Assembly: GCF_900313035.1 (NCBI RefSeq)
Contig: NZ_OMPS01000032.1
Coordinates: forward strand, 1-56,049
Direction: 5' to 3'
Origin: Ruegeria sp. EL01
Lineage (GTDB): Bacteria > Pseudomonadota > Alphaproteobacteria > Rhodobacterales > Rhodobacteraceae
Length of the DNA: 56,049 bases
Each line of letters opens with the position of its first letter. Position 1 is the first letter of the stretch. Below, one piece after another: positions 14,576-22,809 of this stretch. A program made the translations under genes and the position numbers. Under the pieces are notes generated by a model. That model was not told the DNA's origin. It saw only the letters and a program-made list of their open reading frames with translations, and did no database searches.

Positions 14576-15381
14576 TTGCGGCGGTCAAAGATTTTGTTCG
14601 GATCATCAACGAGCTTGACCGATCCAAACACCGGGACGAGGTCTTCCGCGATTTCTGCGAACTGTCCTATTGTGCATTGGCAAAGCGCGCCTGCCCCGAT
14701 GAAACGCAAAGAGACGCCCTAGAGGCGCAGTATATGGAAGTCGTGGGGCGCTATCGCAACAAAGACGATATCCGCCGTATGCCCGAACTCTTGGCAATCA
14801 TGGCGGGAACGATCGGCAACGGTGGGTGTGACTTTCTGGGAATGGTGGCGGGTGAACTCGGCGTTCTGGATGCCAAGCTTGGGCAGTTCTTCACTCCCTA
14901 CGAAGTGTCGCGCATGATGGCTGAAATCGCTGTGGCCGATGCAAAAACCACTATCGAGGCGCAGGGGTTCATAACAATTGACGAACCCGCTGCCGGGGCA
15001 GGGGGCATGTTGCTGGCCGTGGCCGACACCATCGAGGGTATGGGCTTTGAATTGGAAACAAGCGTTTGGTTTCGGGCAACTGAGTTGTCACGCGCGACCT
15101 ATCACATGGCCTATCTGCAACTTACCGCGCGCGGTCTGGCCGGTCAGGTCATTCACGGCAACAGGCTCAGCTTGGAGACCTACACAAGCGCATACACCGC
15201 TGCCGCCCCCTTGTTCTTTGCTGCCAATGGCGATCCATTTGCAAAGCGACGCGCCGAGCATGAAGCGCAGGCCAAAGCTGTCGCAGAGAAAACCGCACAA
15301 GACGAAGCGGCCCGCAACGAGCGCGTCAAAACGCTGGGTGATGGCCCTGCGATCCAAGGCGGCCAGCTCAGCCTCTTTTGA
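14572..15381 (+). CDS. N-6 adenine methylase-like protein lacking a recognisable NPPY motif
   Basis: The 269-aa protein resembles the catalytic domain of type I-like adenine methyltransferases: QFFTPYEVSRMMAEIAVADA (about 104-123) and the SAM-binding motif I TIDEPAAGAGGMLLA (about 135-149). After the next strand (ATELSRATYHMAYLQLTARG, then VIHGNRLSLETYTSA) the expected catalytic (N/D)PP(Y/F) motif is not found; the sequence reads FFAANGDPFAKRRAEHEAQ instead. It is also shorter than HsdM and lacks a target-recognition domain. It may bind SAM or DNA without methylating, or have a rewired motif. It is last in the DUF932 operon. Confidence 0.75.
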   Translation: MIAAVKDFVRIINELDRSKHRDEVFRDFCELSYCALAKRACPDETQRDALEAQYMEVVGRYRNKDDIRRMPELLAIMAGTIGNGGCDFLGMVAGELGVLDAKLGQFFTPYEVSRMMAEIAVADAKTTIEAQGFITIDEPAAGAGGMLLAVADTIEGMGFELETSVWFRATELSRATYHMAYLQLTARGLAGQVIHGNRLSLETYTSAYTAAAPLFFAANGDPFAKRRAEHEAQAKAVAEKTAQDEAARNERVKTLGDGPAIQGGQLSLF

Positions 15382-15624
15382 GGCTGGGCACCACTTTTGC
15401 AGATACGGAGCAAGACCCAAGATTTATTAAATGTCCTCGCAACTGGCGGGGCCGAGGGTATCCAGTCTGGGCAATTTCAACCTTGGGCGAAATTGGCCTG
15501 ACCGGAGCAGGCTGTAAGCAGAGACACCAAATATCTCAGCGTCAGCCTGTGGGTAACCCTCGGCCAGCGGTGCCCGGGCCGCCAGCGTGACGATGGGGAT
15601 TTGCAGGGACAGAACAAAACAGGA
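15382..15624. other. Convergent intergenic region, possible gene remnant
   Basis: A minus-strand frame of about 60 codons (15430-15620) contains a protein-like stretch (PIVTLAARAPLAEGYPQADA) but has no start codon context and is bounded by stops, so it may be a decayed gene. No terminator with a T-tract is seen. Confidence 0.3.
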
Positions 15625-15888
15625 TCAATGCAGTGTTTGATCCTTTGTCGTTGCTCGGATCATTTTGGCAATCTCCGCATCGTTGTTCCGCAGAACCTCT
15701 TTGAAATATGCCCCAAGGTTAAAGCTCTTCTGGAAGGCGACAGGTATGTTGCTGCGGATCTCTTCCAGCGCAAATGCAATTTCTGAGCCGTCAGAGGTTG
15801 AGATTTGTACGCGAACAGGTTGCCCTTCCTCGCCCTGTGCTGGTGTGATCGGTTTGGTTTTTGCTCTGTCAGCTTTCTTTTTGCCCAT
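15625..15888 (-). CDS. Small ParA-linked protein, paralogue of its neighbour
   Basis: This 87-aa protein has a basic N-terminus (MGKKKADRAKTKPI) and a C-terminal domain VRVQISTSDGSEIAFALEEI, then IRSNIPVAFQKSFNLGAYFK, then NDAEIAKMIRA. The same domain occurs in the next gene (15894-16274), so the two arose by tandem duplication. Being downstream of parA and only 5 bases from its paralogue, it may be a centromere-binding or adaptor protein; I know no named family for it. Confidence 0.65.
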   Translation of the reverse strand: MGKKKADRAKTKPITPAQGEEGQPVRVQISTSDGSEIAFALEEIRSNIPVAFQKSFNLGAYFKEVLRNNDAEIAKMIRATTKDQTLH

Positions 15889-15893
15889 GGGTC

Positions 15894-16274
15894 TTATCCT
15901 CCAACGCTCTTGCGGATCATTTTGGCAATCTCTTCGTCGTGTTCGATCATGACCTGCCTGAACAAAGAGCCAATGCTAATGCCTGACCGCAGGGCTTCAG
16001 GAATTGAGGCGAGAATATCCGCTAAAGCGCGCTCCACTTCGCCGCCTTCCGGGGCCGAAATCTGAAACCGGATCGGGGTATTCGGTTTGGGCGACGACTG
16101 TGCAGGGGCTGTTGTCTGGCGTTGTGGTGTAGACCTTTGCGCCTGTTTGGAAGGCTCAGGCTTTGGCTCAGCTGCAGGCTCGTCCTGCCCTTGCTTTTTT
16201 AGCTCGGTCACGGTCGGCGCGATTTCAGATGCGGGGCCATTCAATAGGCCATCTATGCTCTTAGGCCGCGACAT
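15894..16274 (-). CDS. Putative partition partner of ParA (126 aa)
   Basis: The N-terminal half is a low-complexity Pro/Gln/Lys/Glu linker (residues ~25-65). The C-terminal domain, IRFQISAPEGGEVERALADI with IPEALRSGISIGSLFRQVMI and HDEEIAKMIRKS, is shared with the 87-aa protein downstream. The start overlaps the end of parA by 14 bases. Known small ParB-type partners of ParA (ParG, Omega and similar) are also short with a flexible N-terminal tail that stimulates the ATPase, which would fit, but no ribbon-helix-helix pattern is obvious, so the assignment rests on context. Confidence 0.62.
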   Translation of the reverse strand: MSRPKSIDGLLNGPASEIAPTVTELKKQGQDEPAAEPKPEPSKQAQRSTPQRQTTAPAQSSPKPNTPIRFQISAPEGGEVERALADILASIPEALRSGISIGSLFRQVMIEHDEEIAKMIRKSVGG

Positions 16275-17037
16275 GCTGCACCTCGCTTTCCTTCAAAGCG
16301 TTCAGCACATAATCAGCATTGCTCAGCGCCTTTGCGCATCGATCCGCCATGCGACGTGCATTTGACCGGGCTGTCTGCGTATCCGCCTGTTCCATGGCTT
16401 CCTGAGCAAAGCCCATCAGCCGCCCGATCGTTGTCCCCGCCCGAAGCGCGTCATCCATCGCGGCGGAATCGGCAATGCCACCAATGCAAGTGAACTGCTT
16501 CTCCAAAGCCTGCTTGCCCTTCTGGATACCGGCTGATTGCGCGACAGACTGACGGGTAAACATGATGCGAAATTTCTCTTTCGGGTCTGCGGTGCTGCCA
16601 ATTTGTTGTAAGGCCGCTTCACAGGATCGGTAGGTGACCATGATGGGCTTGTATTCCGCCGACGATCCATCAGACGGGCACAGCACCATGTCGGCAACAG
16701 CCATCGCCATGGCAGCCGTCATGCTGGGTTCGCCTTTGGTGTCGATCAGCAGATAGTCAAAGCCCCCCGCTTTTTCCGCTTCAAGAATGTGGGCATAAGC
16801 CAGCTTCGCATTCTCTGCATCTTCTTTGGCAAATTGCCCCGCCTCGATCAGAAGTTCGTCGGCGGAGAGCGGGTCCAGACCGTTATTCGGATTCAACCAT
16901 TCCGAGAGTGTGCCTTGTGAATCCAGGTCGAGGATGCGCACCCTGTTTCCTTGATGGTGCAAGGCAGAGGCGAAGGCGACGAGCATGGAAGATTTCCCCG
17001 CCCCGCCTTTGGAGTTTACGGCTGCATAGATTTTCAA
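16261..17037 (-). CDS. parA: ParA-family partition ATPase
   Basis: The 258-aa protein begins with the deviant Walker A box NSKGGAGKSS (residues 8-17) preceded by KIYAAV, followed by VRILDLDSQGTLSEWL (A' Asp) and YLLIDTKGEPSM (Walker B region). This is a ParA/MinD-type P-loop ATPase that positions a replicon through ATP-dependent DNA binding. The TTG start at 17037 is preferred because GGAG lies 7 bases upstream; an upstream GTG/ATG in frame would add an unrelated RGFRAQTRR tail. Two small paralogous genes follow it in one operon. It is divergent from mobC across a 505-base control region. Confidence 0.87.
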   Translation of the reverse strand: MKIYAAVNSKGGAGKSSMLVAFASALHHQGNRVRILDLDSQGTLSEWLNPNNGLDPLSADELLIEAGQFAKEDAENAKLAYAHILEAEKAGGFDYLLIDTKGEPSMTAAMAMAVADMVLCPSDGSSAEYKPIMVTYRSCEAALQQIGSTADPKEKFRIMFTRQSVAQSAGIQKGKQALEKQFTCIGGIADSAAMDDALRAGTTIGRLMGFAQEAMEQADTQTARSNARRMADRCAKALSNADYVLNALKESEVQHVAA

Positions 17038-17542
17038 TTTTGGTCTCCGGGTCTGTGCCCGAAAGCCACGCCGCAGGGCGGCGTGCCACAACCGGGCTCG
17101 CGATTACAAGTTATCGCACGATCCGTCACCCGCGCTGATATTTACGCTATTGCTTTTCTAAGCAATCCGCAACGGCTGTTTTACCATAAACATACAACCG
17201 CTTAGAGCCAACGACCGGCAGTCGACGACCGGCGACCGCTGCGCAGCTTTAGGTGGTTGGTGTACATCCATCAGCAGTCCTCCGACAGCCGGACGGGCCT
17301 TGCCGCCGGGACATTGCACCCCGACCTGCAACGGTTGCTAATAGGTCGCCACGGGTTGCAAACGCCTGTGTCTCGGGTCGCCAACGGTCCACATCCTACC
17401 CTAACTTTGCGGGATAATACAGATTGTGCTATCGACAATCTGTTGGACTTGCAGTCGGCTATTCATTCAACTTACACTTGAAACAACCAACGCGCGGTCT
17501 GCCGGGGCCTCGCACGATTTCTGATCGTGGAGAACCGCCCCG
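17038..17542. other. Divergent control region between parA and mobC; candidate oriT/partition site
   Basis: No gene is visible in these 505 bases. The main feature is a perfect 9-bp inverted repeat, ACAGATTGT (17419-17427) and ACAATCTGT (17435-17443), 7 bases apart. Direct repeats ACGACCGGC occur at 17211 and 17225, and GGTCGCC occurs twice (near 17344 and 17376) with its complement near 17231. A second short inverted repeat, CACGAT with ATCGTG, sits directly before the mobC ribosome binding site. Relaxase genes usually lie beside their transfer origin, and ParA operons beside their centromere, so one or both are expected here. Confidence 0.45.
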
Positions 17543-17989
17543 ATGCCAACCGGCCAACCTAAATCCGTCACCACAACCATGCGTTTTGATGAGGACGAAT
17601 TGGCGTTCCTCAAGCAACGCAGTCAGGCGATGCAACTCCGCAGCGTCACCGGGCTGGTGCGCGTTTGCCTGCGCGTGGCTTTCGGAATACCGACCAAAGA
17701 AGAGTTCAGGACCCAGCGGTTCGAAGCGCATCTGGCCCAGCTGGTGCGTATGGCAAACACTCTCAACCAGCTAACCCGTGACGCCGGTGCCGGAAAGCTT
17801 CGGCTCAATAAACGCTCCGAGGATAAGATCGAGGCGATGAAGGTCGAGATCCGGGAGTTGCGTCAGCTGTTCGAAGAGTACGCCGATGCGGCCCGCGAGC
17901 GATCGTTTACACGAGCCCTTGAGATTGAGCGGCGGGCCGAGAAGCGGCGGGCCGCGCGGGTGTCCCCCAAAGCAAAGGCCAGGGGATGA
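17543..17989 (+). CDS. mobC: MobC-like relaxosome accessory protein
   Basis: The 148-aa protein begins with a ribbon-helix-helix-like region (TTTMRFDEDELAFLKQRSQA, then VTGLVRVCLRVAFG) followed by a long charged coiled-coil (about 75-148) rich in Arg/Glu. Such proteins bind oriT and help the relaxase open DNA. ATG at 17543 follows GTGGAGAACCGCCCCG. Its stop overlaps the relaxase start (ATGA), so the two are co-translated. The family assignment rests on the fold pattern and the position. Confidence 0.72.
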   Translation: MPTGQPKSVTTTMRFDEDELAFLKQRSQAMQLRSVTGLVRVCLRVAFGIPTKEEFRTQRFEAHLAQLVRMANTLNQLTRDAGAGKLRLNKRSEDKIEAMKVEIRELRQLFEEYADAARERSFTRALEIERRAEKRRAARVSPKAKARG

Positions 17990-20706
17990 CCAGCCTGACC
18001 ACCGCATATGACCCGGCCTGGGAGGCCTTGTTTGGTGAGTTTCAACTCATTCCGAACCTGAAACCGCGGCCTGGTCAAAACCCTGCGCGATCGGGACGGC
18101 GGCCAGCGCAACGACCAAGCGTGTCGGGCGGGCCGACCGGGATGATCTCCAACGCTTTGATGACCCATCAGGCGTTGGTCAAAGTTGTCCGCAGTGGCGG
18201 TGTCAAGGCATCCGGGCGCCTGGGAGGGCAGCTGTCCTATATCACCCGCAAAGGCACCGTTGAGATGGAGCGCGGCGACACCGGAGAGCTGACGCATGGG
18301 ATGGGCGCGCTGCGCGATGTCCAGGACGATTGGGCAAAAGACTGGGCCCGGATGGATGCGCGTACAACAAGCTACACCTATCATGTGATCCTGTCTTACC
18401 CGAAAGGCACAGACCGGGATGCCGCAAAGCAGGCCGCGCGCAGTTTTGCCGAACGGCTGACAAACGGTGAGTATGGCGACCGCTACAAATACATCATGGC
18501 CCATCACGACAACACCGGCCATCCGCATACCCATCTGGTCATCAGCAGGGCAGGGGCGTTGGGCAAGACCCTCCAGTTGAGCCGGTATGGCATTACGCCC
18601 CAGGATCTGCGCGAGCTGCAAGCCGATACCGCGCGGGACGTTGGCATTGTCCTGGCCGCCACCAGCAGATTCAGCCGCAATCTGCGCCCCAACCGGGAGA
18701 GCAGCGCCCGCATTCATGCGCGCCGCGATGGTCGGGAACTGCGCGAACGGCGCGCGCCGGGTCGACGCAGCGGGTTTCCGTTCTCTGGAATCGGTCGGCA
18801 GCAGCCCGTCGCGCCCGAAACGCTTCAGATGATGAAACATCAGCGAAACGCAGACTATGTCGCTCTGGGCAAGGTCCTCCGGTCGCATCAGGCCGGGGTC
18901 GATCAGGGTATTTTCACTACGCATTACCCCGGGCGGGCCGAGACCCTGGGCACAATTGCAACGGCTGTTCTCGGCGCAGCCAAAATCCTGTTGCCGGACG
19001 GGGTTCTTGAGACAGAGGACTTCGACATGAATGCTCAAGTCGACAAACAATTAGATCCGGCACGGGCGTCGGCCATAGACGGTGAGATGAAAGCCATTGG
19101 CAGTGATATCCGCAGCTTTATCCAGGGCATGACCATCAAGGCTGATGCAATGGAAGATGAAGACAAGCGCAGCCAGACAGAGGCGGCGATTTCCCGTGTT
19201 TTGCGGGACTATGAGCCGCTGATGGATGAAGAGACCAGGACCTTCTTTGGCAAGCGCCTGGAGCGCGATGATGACGTTGAGGTGGAGCGCGACGATACTG
19301 ACCCGATCCGCCAGCGCCGGGCTGCCGAGCGCGATGCAGCAGATCCATCGCGGACGCAGCCGCTCGGAAAGGACCGTATACCAGCGGATGGTCAGGTGCT
19401 GTCCCTTTCGGATGACCCGCGCGGGTCCGCAACCAGAGCGGTGTTGACGGAAGCAGATCGAAAGGTTTCTGAGCATTTCGAAATGATGGGCATGAACGGG
19501 GATCTGGCTCTCTCGCGCATCCGCAATGGCGCGGATGTGGATCGTCAGACCCGGGAGAATTGGTTCGAACGCGATGTGCGGACCCTCGCCAATGCTTTAT
19601 CCCTGAGCGAGAACCAGGCACGTGCGGATATGAAAGCAGTCTATGAGACCGCTGCTGAGATATACCGGGATGCCCGTGGAGAGATCCGCGAGATCAACCG
19701 CGCCTTCTCGGAGAACAGGGGTGATCAATATCTGGCGGATCGCGCATCCAGTGAATTGGACAAAGACATCGCCCGCGAAAAACGGCTTGGGTTTGATGCC
19801 GCATCCATCGGCGGACGTCTGGGAGAGATTGAGGCCACCGTGGACAAGCGGGTCTATGGTGAGCCGCGCGCCGATGAGACCACCGCTCGCACAGAGGGTC
19901 AGACCCGGCAGGGATCGGGGCACCCGGACTTGAAGGTCGGCGTGCGCGGCCAGATCGTGGCAACAGGATCGACGCTTTACGACACAGAGGACAAGGATAG
20001 CCAGTCGCCTTATGTCGATTTGAAAATGGAAAGCCGCGACAAACTCTACCGCGTCTGGGGTGTTGATCTGCCCGACATGATGGAGCGCCAGAACCTGGCC
20101 GTTGGCGACACTGCCACCCTGGCGCATGACGGGTTCAAATATGTCACCGTGAGAAAACGCGACAAAGAAACCGGCGAAGAGAAAGAGGTCGAAGCCAAGC
20201 GCCGCGCCTGGAAGGCCTCCGACATTGAGCGCGGGCCACGCGAGACCGATCGGTCCCATGACCATTCCGTACCACCCCGCGTGTCTTCGCCGGAGGCGGA
20301 GCGTGTAGAACAGATCGCCCGGACAGGCGTCACCGGTGTCATCGTCGACGCAAAAGAAAGCCTGGTGCGCCCCGACGATCCCAACAGTACGTCGTTCTAT
20401 GTCGACATGAAGGTCGAGGGCAAAGACGCGCCGCAACGGATCTGGGGCACCGCTCTGCAGGACCAGATGGCGCGGAACAACATCTCGGTCGGCGACACCG
20501 TCACCTTTGTGGAAGTGGGCAAAGAAGAAGTCACCCGCTCGCGCAGAAACACCGAAACGGATGAAATGGAACGGGTCAATGTCACCCGGAAAGCCTGGGA
20601 TGTGAAGAACATCGATCGTCAGATTGATCGTGATCCGGAGGTGCAGGAGCGCTTGCGCCGGGACCGGGCGTACCGCGCCAAGGGGGATCGGGGGATCACT
20701 CGGTGA
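17986..20706 (+). CDS. Conjugative relaxase with two C-terminal repeat domains (906 aa)
   Basis: The relaxase domain is N-terminal: a candidate catalytic Tyr in GGQLSYITRKG (about 85) and the metal-binding triad in HHDNTGHPHTHLVISR (about 172-187), the HxDxxxxHxHxH pattern of MobA/VirD2-like relaxases. It nicks oriT and pilots the strand through the type IV secretion system. The C-terminal 250 residues contain a duplicated ~100-aa module: GVRGQIVATGSTLYDTEDKD ... YVDLKMES ... VWGVDL ... VGDTATL ... RAWKASDIE, and GVTGVIVDAKESLVRPDDPN ... YVDMKVEG ... IWGTAL ... VGDTVTF ... KAWDVKNID. The module resembles KfrB-type domains seen in plasmid proteins. The middle is charged and coiled. The stop overlaps virB11. 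Confidence 0.9.
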   Translation: MTSLTTAYDPAWEALFGEFQLIPNLKPRPGQNPARSGRRPAQRPSVSGGPTGMISNALMTHQALVKVVRSGGVKASGRLGGQLSYITRKGTVEMERGDTGELTHGMGALRDVQDDWAKDWARMDARTTSYTYHVILSYPKGTDRDAAKQAARSFAERLTNGEYGDRYKYIMAHHDNTGHPHTHLVISRAGALGKTLQLSRYGITPQDLRELQADTARDVGIVLAATSRFSRNLRPNRESSARIHARRDGRELRERRAPGRRSGFPFSGIGRQQPVAPETLQMMKHQRNADYVALGKVLRSHQAGVDQGIFTTHYPGRAETLGTIATAVLGAAKILLPDGVLETEDFDMNAQVDKQLDPARASAIDGEMKAIGSDIRSFIQGMTIKADAMEDEDKRSQTEAAISRVLRDYEPLMDEETRTFFGKRLERDDDVEVERDDTDPIRQRRAAERDAADPSRTQPLGKDRIPADGQVLSLSDDPRGSATRAVLTEADRKVSEHFEMMGMNGDLALSRIRNGADVDRQTRENWFERDVRTLANALSLSENQARADMKAVYETAAEIYRDARGEIREINRAFSENRGDQYLADRASSELDKDIAREKRLGFDAASIGGRLGEIEATVDKRVYGEPRADETTARTEGQTRQGSGHPDLKVGVRGQIVATGSTLYDTEDKDSQSPYVDLKMESRDKLYRVWGVDLPDMMERQNLAVGDTATLAHDGFKYVTVRKRDKETGEEKEVEAKRRAWKASDIERGPRETDRSHDHSVPPRVSSPEAERVEQIARTGVTGVIVDAKESLVRPDDPNSTSFYVDMKVEGKDAPQRIWGTALQDQMARNNISVGDTVTFVEVGKEEVTRSRRNTETDEMERVNVTRKAWDVKNIDRQIDRDPEVQERLRRDRAYRAKGDRGITR

Positions 20707-21668
20707 GCCGTCATCTTCAAAGCACATTGAAGCGTGTGTTCGGAGAGCAATTGCTCTCCGATCCGTACCTGTCTGAGATTGTCCTGAACCCTGACGGGCG
20801 GATCTGGATCGAGCGCAGCGGCGAGCCTGCCATGCGCTCGCTTGACGACCCTGTGGGGGAGCACGACGCCCTGGCGCTGGCACAGGACCTGGCCGGTGGA
20901 AACCCGATTTCCAGCAAAACGCCCTTGGCCGGTTCGCAATTTGAGATCGATGGCGCGCTGTGGCGGGCCCAGGTGGCAGTCAAACCGGCTGTTGAGGATG
21001 GCGTTGCCTTTGCATTGCGCCGGGCTGTTGCGAAGGAAATGTCGCTTGATGATCTTATAAAGGGTCTACCAGATCTGGATGCCAACATGTCTGATCTGAA
21101 ATCCGGTGTGGACCCGGCTGATGCTGCCGTTTTCCATGCCTACGACAATGGTGGTTTTGGTGGATTTCTGCGGGCAGCGGTCAAAGCCAAATGGAACATC
21201 CTTTTGTCAGGGGGGACGTCCTCCGGCAAAACGACTTGGTTGCGCGCCTGTCTGGCCGAGGTCGATCCGTCTGAGCGGATCATGACCATTGAGGACGTGT
21301 TGGAAATTCGCCCCAACCAGCCCAATGCCGTGTCTCTGGTGGTGAATAAAAACGCGACTAGCAGCGACCTGTTGAAAGCCTGCCTGCGATTTCGGCCGGA
21401 ACGGATCATCATGGGAGAGCTGCGCGGGTCTGAGGCCTATGATTTCCTGTCCGCGATCAACTCGGGCCATCCGGGCGGCATTTCCACGCTGCACGCCGCA
21501 TCCCCGGACTCCGCTCTGTCGCGTCTGGCCCTCATGGTCCTGCAGGCGGATACCGGCCTGACCTATTCCGAGATATTGGAATACTGCCGCTCGATGATCG
21601 ACGTGATTGTGCAGTTTCGGAAGACAGGGGATCAGAGACGGCCGGTCGCTGTCAGAATTCTGAGATAG
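20703..21668 (+). CDS. virB11: VirB11-type secretion ATPase
   Basis: The 321-aa protein has the N-terminal ring domain (SDPYLSEIVLNPDGRIWIER), Walker A in LLSGGTSSGKTTWLRA (about 167-182), the Asp box IMTIEDVLEIRP, Walker B in RIIMGELRGSEAYDFL (about 232-248) and the His box SGHPGGISTLHA. It is full length for the VirB11/TrbB family, hexameric ATPases at the inner face of a type IV secretion channel. GTG at 20703 overlaps the relaxase stop. No other virB gene follows: the next genes are catabolic and on the other strand, so the transfer module is interrupted here. Confidence 0.93.
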   Translation: MSRHLQSTLKRVFGEQLLSDPYLSEIVLNPDGRIWIERSGEPAMRSLDDPVGEHDALALAQDLAGGNPISSKTPLAGSQFEIDGALWRAQVAVKPAVEDGVAFALRRAVAKEMSLDDLIKGLPDLDANMSDLKSGVDPADAAVFHAYDNGGFGGFLRAAVKAKWNILLSGGTSSGKTTWLRACLAEVDPSERIMTIEDVLEIRPNQPNAVSLVVNKNATSSDLLKACLRFRPERIIMGELRGSEAYDFLSAINSGHPGGISTLHAASPDSALSRLALMVLQADTGLTYSEILEYCRSMIDVIVQFRKTGDQRRPVAVRILR

Positions 21669-21999
21669 GACGGTCGTTTGCGGAACGGGGTGAAATGACG
21701 CTCTTAGCTATGTTCGGGTTAGCAGCCGTTTATCTTCCGTGTGGCGAACGGGTAAAGTGAGCCCGTGGCGGTCGTTGCACTTTCTCGCTGCCCGAGCCCG
21801 CAGCAGCAAATTTTCTGCACAAGCGCGAAATTCTATGACGCAGCGCGGCGGCTATTTCGGCCATTCGTGGATCACACAGCATTTTTGGCATTGTACATTT
21901 ACAGGTCGAGTGACAACGCTGATCTTTCTAACCTTTCATCGTGGCTGGGTTTCGGAAACTGATTGCGCAACGCATAAAACAATGCCCGGATCTTGTACT
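21669..21999. other. Intergenic stretch after virB11 with degenerate repeat sequence
   Basis: No gene is supported. The segment contains CGCTGCCCGAGCCCGCAGC near 21786 and GGCCATTCGT at 21859-21868, which recur in the intergenic regions at 45.4-45.5 kb and, for the first, 46.7 kb. It marks the junction between the transfer genes and the catabolic cargo. Confidence 0.45.
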
Positions 22000-22809
22000 C
22001 TACCAATCCGGGAAACGTGTCGTGAAATAATTGGGGAGCTGGACTGCAAACAGTCGTTTCAGCGTGGATCTCAAGACGACGCCCACTGTTATTTTTGCGG
22101 GGCTTCCATCCTCTGGAGAGTAGCCAATCGCTTGCCGTGTTTCGGTGATATCCCAGCGCATACCTGGGTTATCTGATATTAGGTTCAGGGCTGCGAAGGA
22201 AATATCCTTGGCATCTATTGCGGCACGCATTCCGCTTAGAAAGTCCCGATCACTCAACCACATTTCCTGACCCCACCGGCCCATCGCCATGTGTGTGCCG
22301 GGTTGGTTGTCGTGAGTCCATTGTGTCCAGCCAATGCGCAAGCAGATGACCGCCAGTCCGTGATGTTCGGCGAAGTAGGCCCCTGTCCGTTCACAGAACA
22401 GCTTTGACATGCCGTAGGCGTTTACTGGCCCTGGTGGTGTCGTGCTGTTGAGAACCTCGTGCGTAAACCTTTTGTCGCCGTGGACCCAGTTGGAGCTTGC
22501 AAGAACCACGCGGCTGACGCCCATGGCTGCCGCATGGTGATAGAGTGAAAGGGTTGCATCCATATTGTGTTTGATCGCGGAGGCCCAGGTGGCGGAGGGC
22601 TCTCGGTCACCGGCAAGATGCACAATAACGTCCACTCCCTTTAGCAAACTGACCCAACTGCTGTCGTCGGACAGGTCTGCGGTGTGAATGTCGGGATGAT
22701 CAACGGGGCGAAGGTCGATGCCAGAAACGATGTAGTCGGGGTCAATTTCTAGCGCATCGAAAAGTTTGCGGCCTAGATGCCCGCCAGCGCCTGTAATCAA
22801 GACATGCAT
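22000..22809 (-). CDS. NAD-dependent sugar dehydrogenase/epimerase, uronate-dehydrogenase-like
   Basis: The 269-aa protein is an extended-type SDR: glycine motif ITGAGGHLGRKL (residues 5-16), DVIVHLAGD, active-site Ser in VLASSNWVHG and the YGMSK Tyr-Lys pair (about 132-136), then LRIGW. The pattern and length match uronate dehydrogenases (Udh), which oxidise uronic acids to aldarolactones, and related NAD-dependent sugar-1-dehydrogenases. Substrate cannot be read from sequence. It overlaps the DUF4380 gene by 13 bases and is last of the minus-strand ABC operon, so it probably acts on the imported sugar after mutarotation. Confidence 0.78.
   Translation of the reverse strand: MHVLITGAGGHLGRKLFDALEIDPDYIVSGIDLRPVDHPDIHTADLSDDSSWVSLLKGVDVIVHLAGDREPSATWASAIKHNMDATLSLYHHAAAMGVSRVVLASSNWVHGDKRFTHEVLNSTTPPGPVNAYGMSKLFCERTGAYFAEHHGLAVICLRIGWTQWTHDNQPGTHMAMGRWGQEMWLSDRDFLSGMRAAIDAKDISFAALNLISDNPGMRWDITETRQAIGYSPEDGSPAKITVGVVLRSTLKRLFAVQLPNYFTTRFPDW

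Noticed and set aside
17211..17233. Iteron-type replication origin
   Set aside because: Only two short direct repeats and no replication initiator gene in the window; a partition or transfer role is more plausible.
17863..19050. Long minus-strand open frame (395 codons) across mobC and the relaxase
   Set aside because: It is antisense to two genes with clear catalytic motifs, has no family features, and such frames are common in GC-rich DNA.
19597..20883. Minus-strand open frame of over 400 codons opposite the relaxase C-terminus and virB11
   Set aside because: Antisense shadow of two supported genes; no domain or ribosome binding site.
21739..22176. Plus-strand 145-codon frame after virB11
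   Set aside because: Cys-rich, no family, overlaps the opposite-strand dehydrogenase, lies in degenerate repeat sequence.
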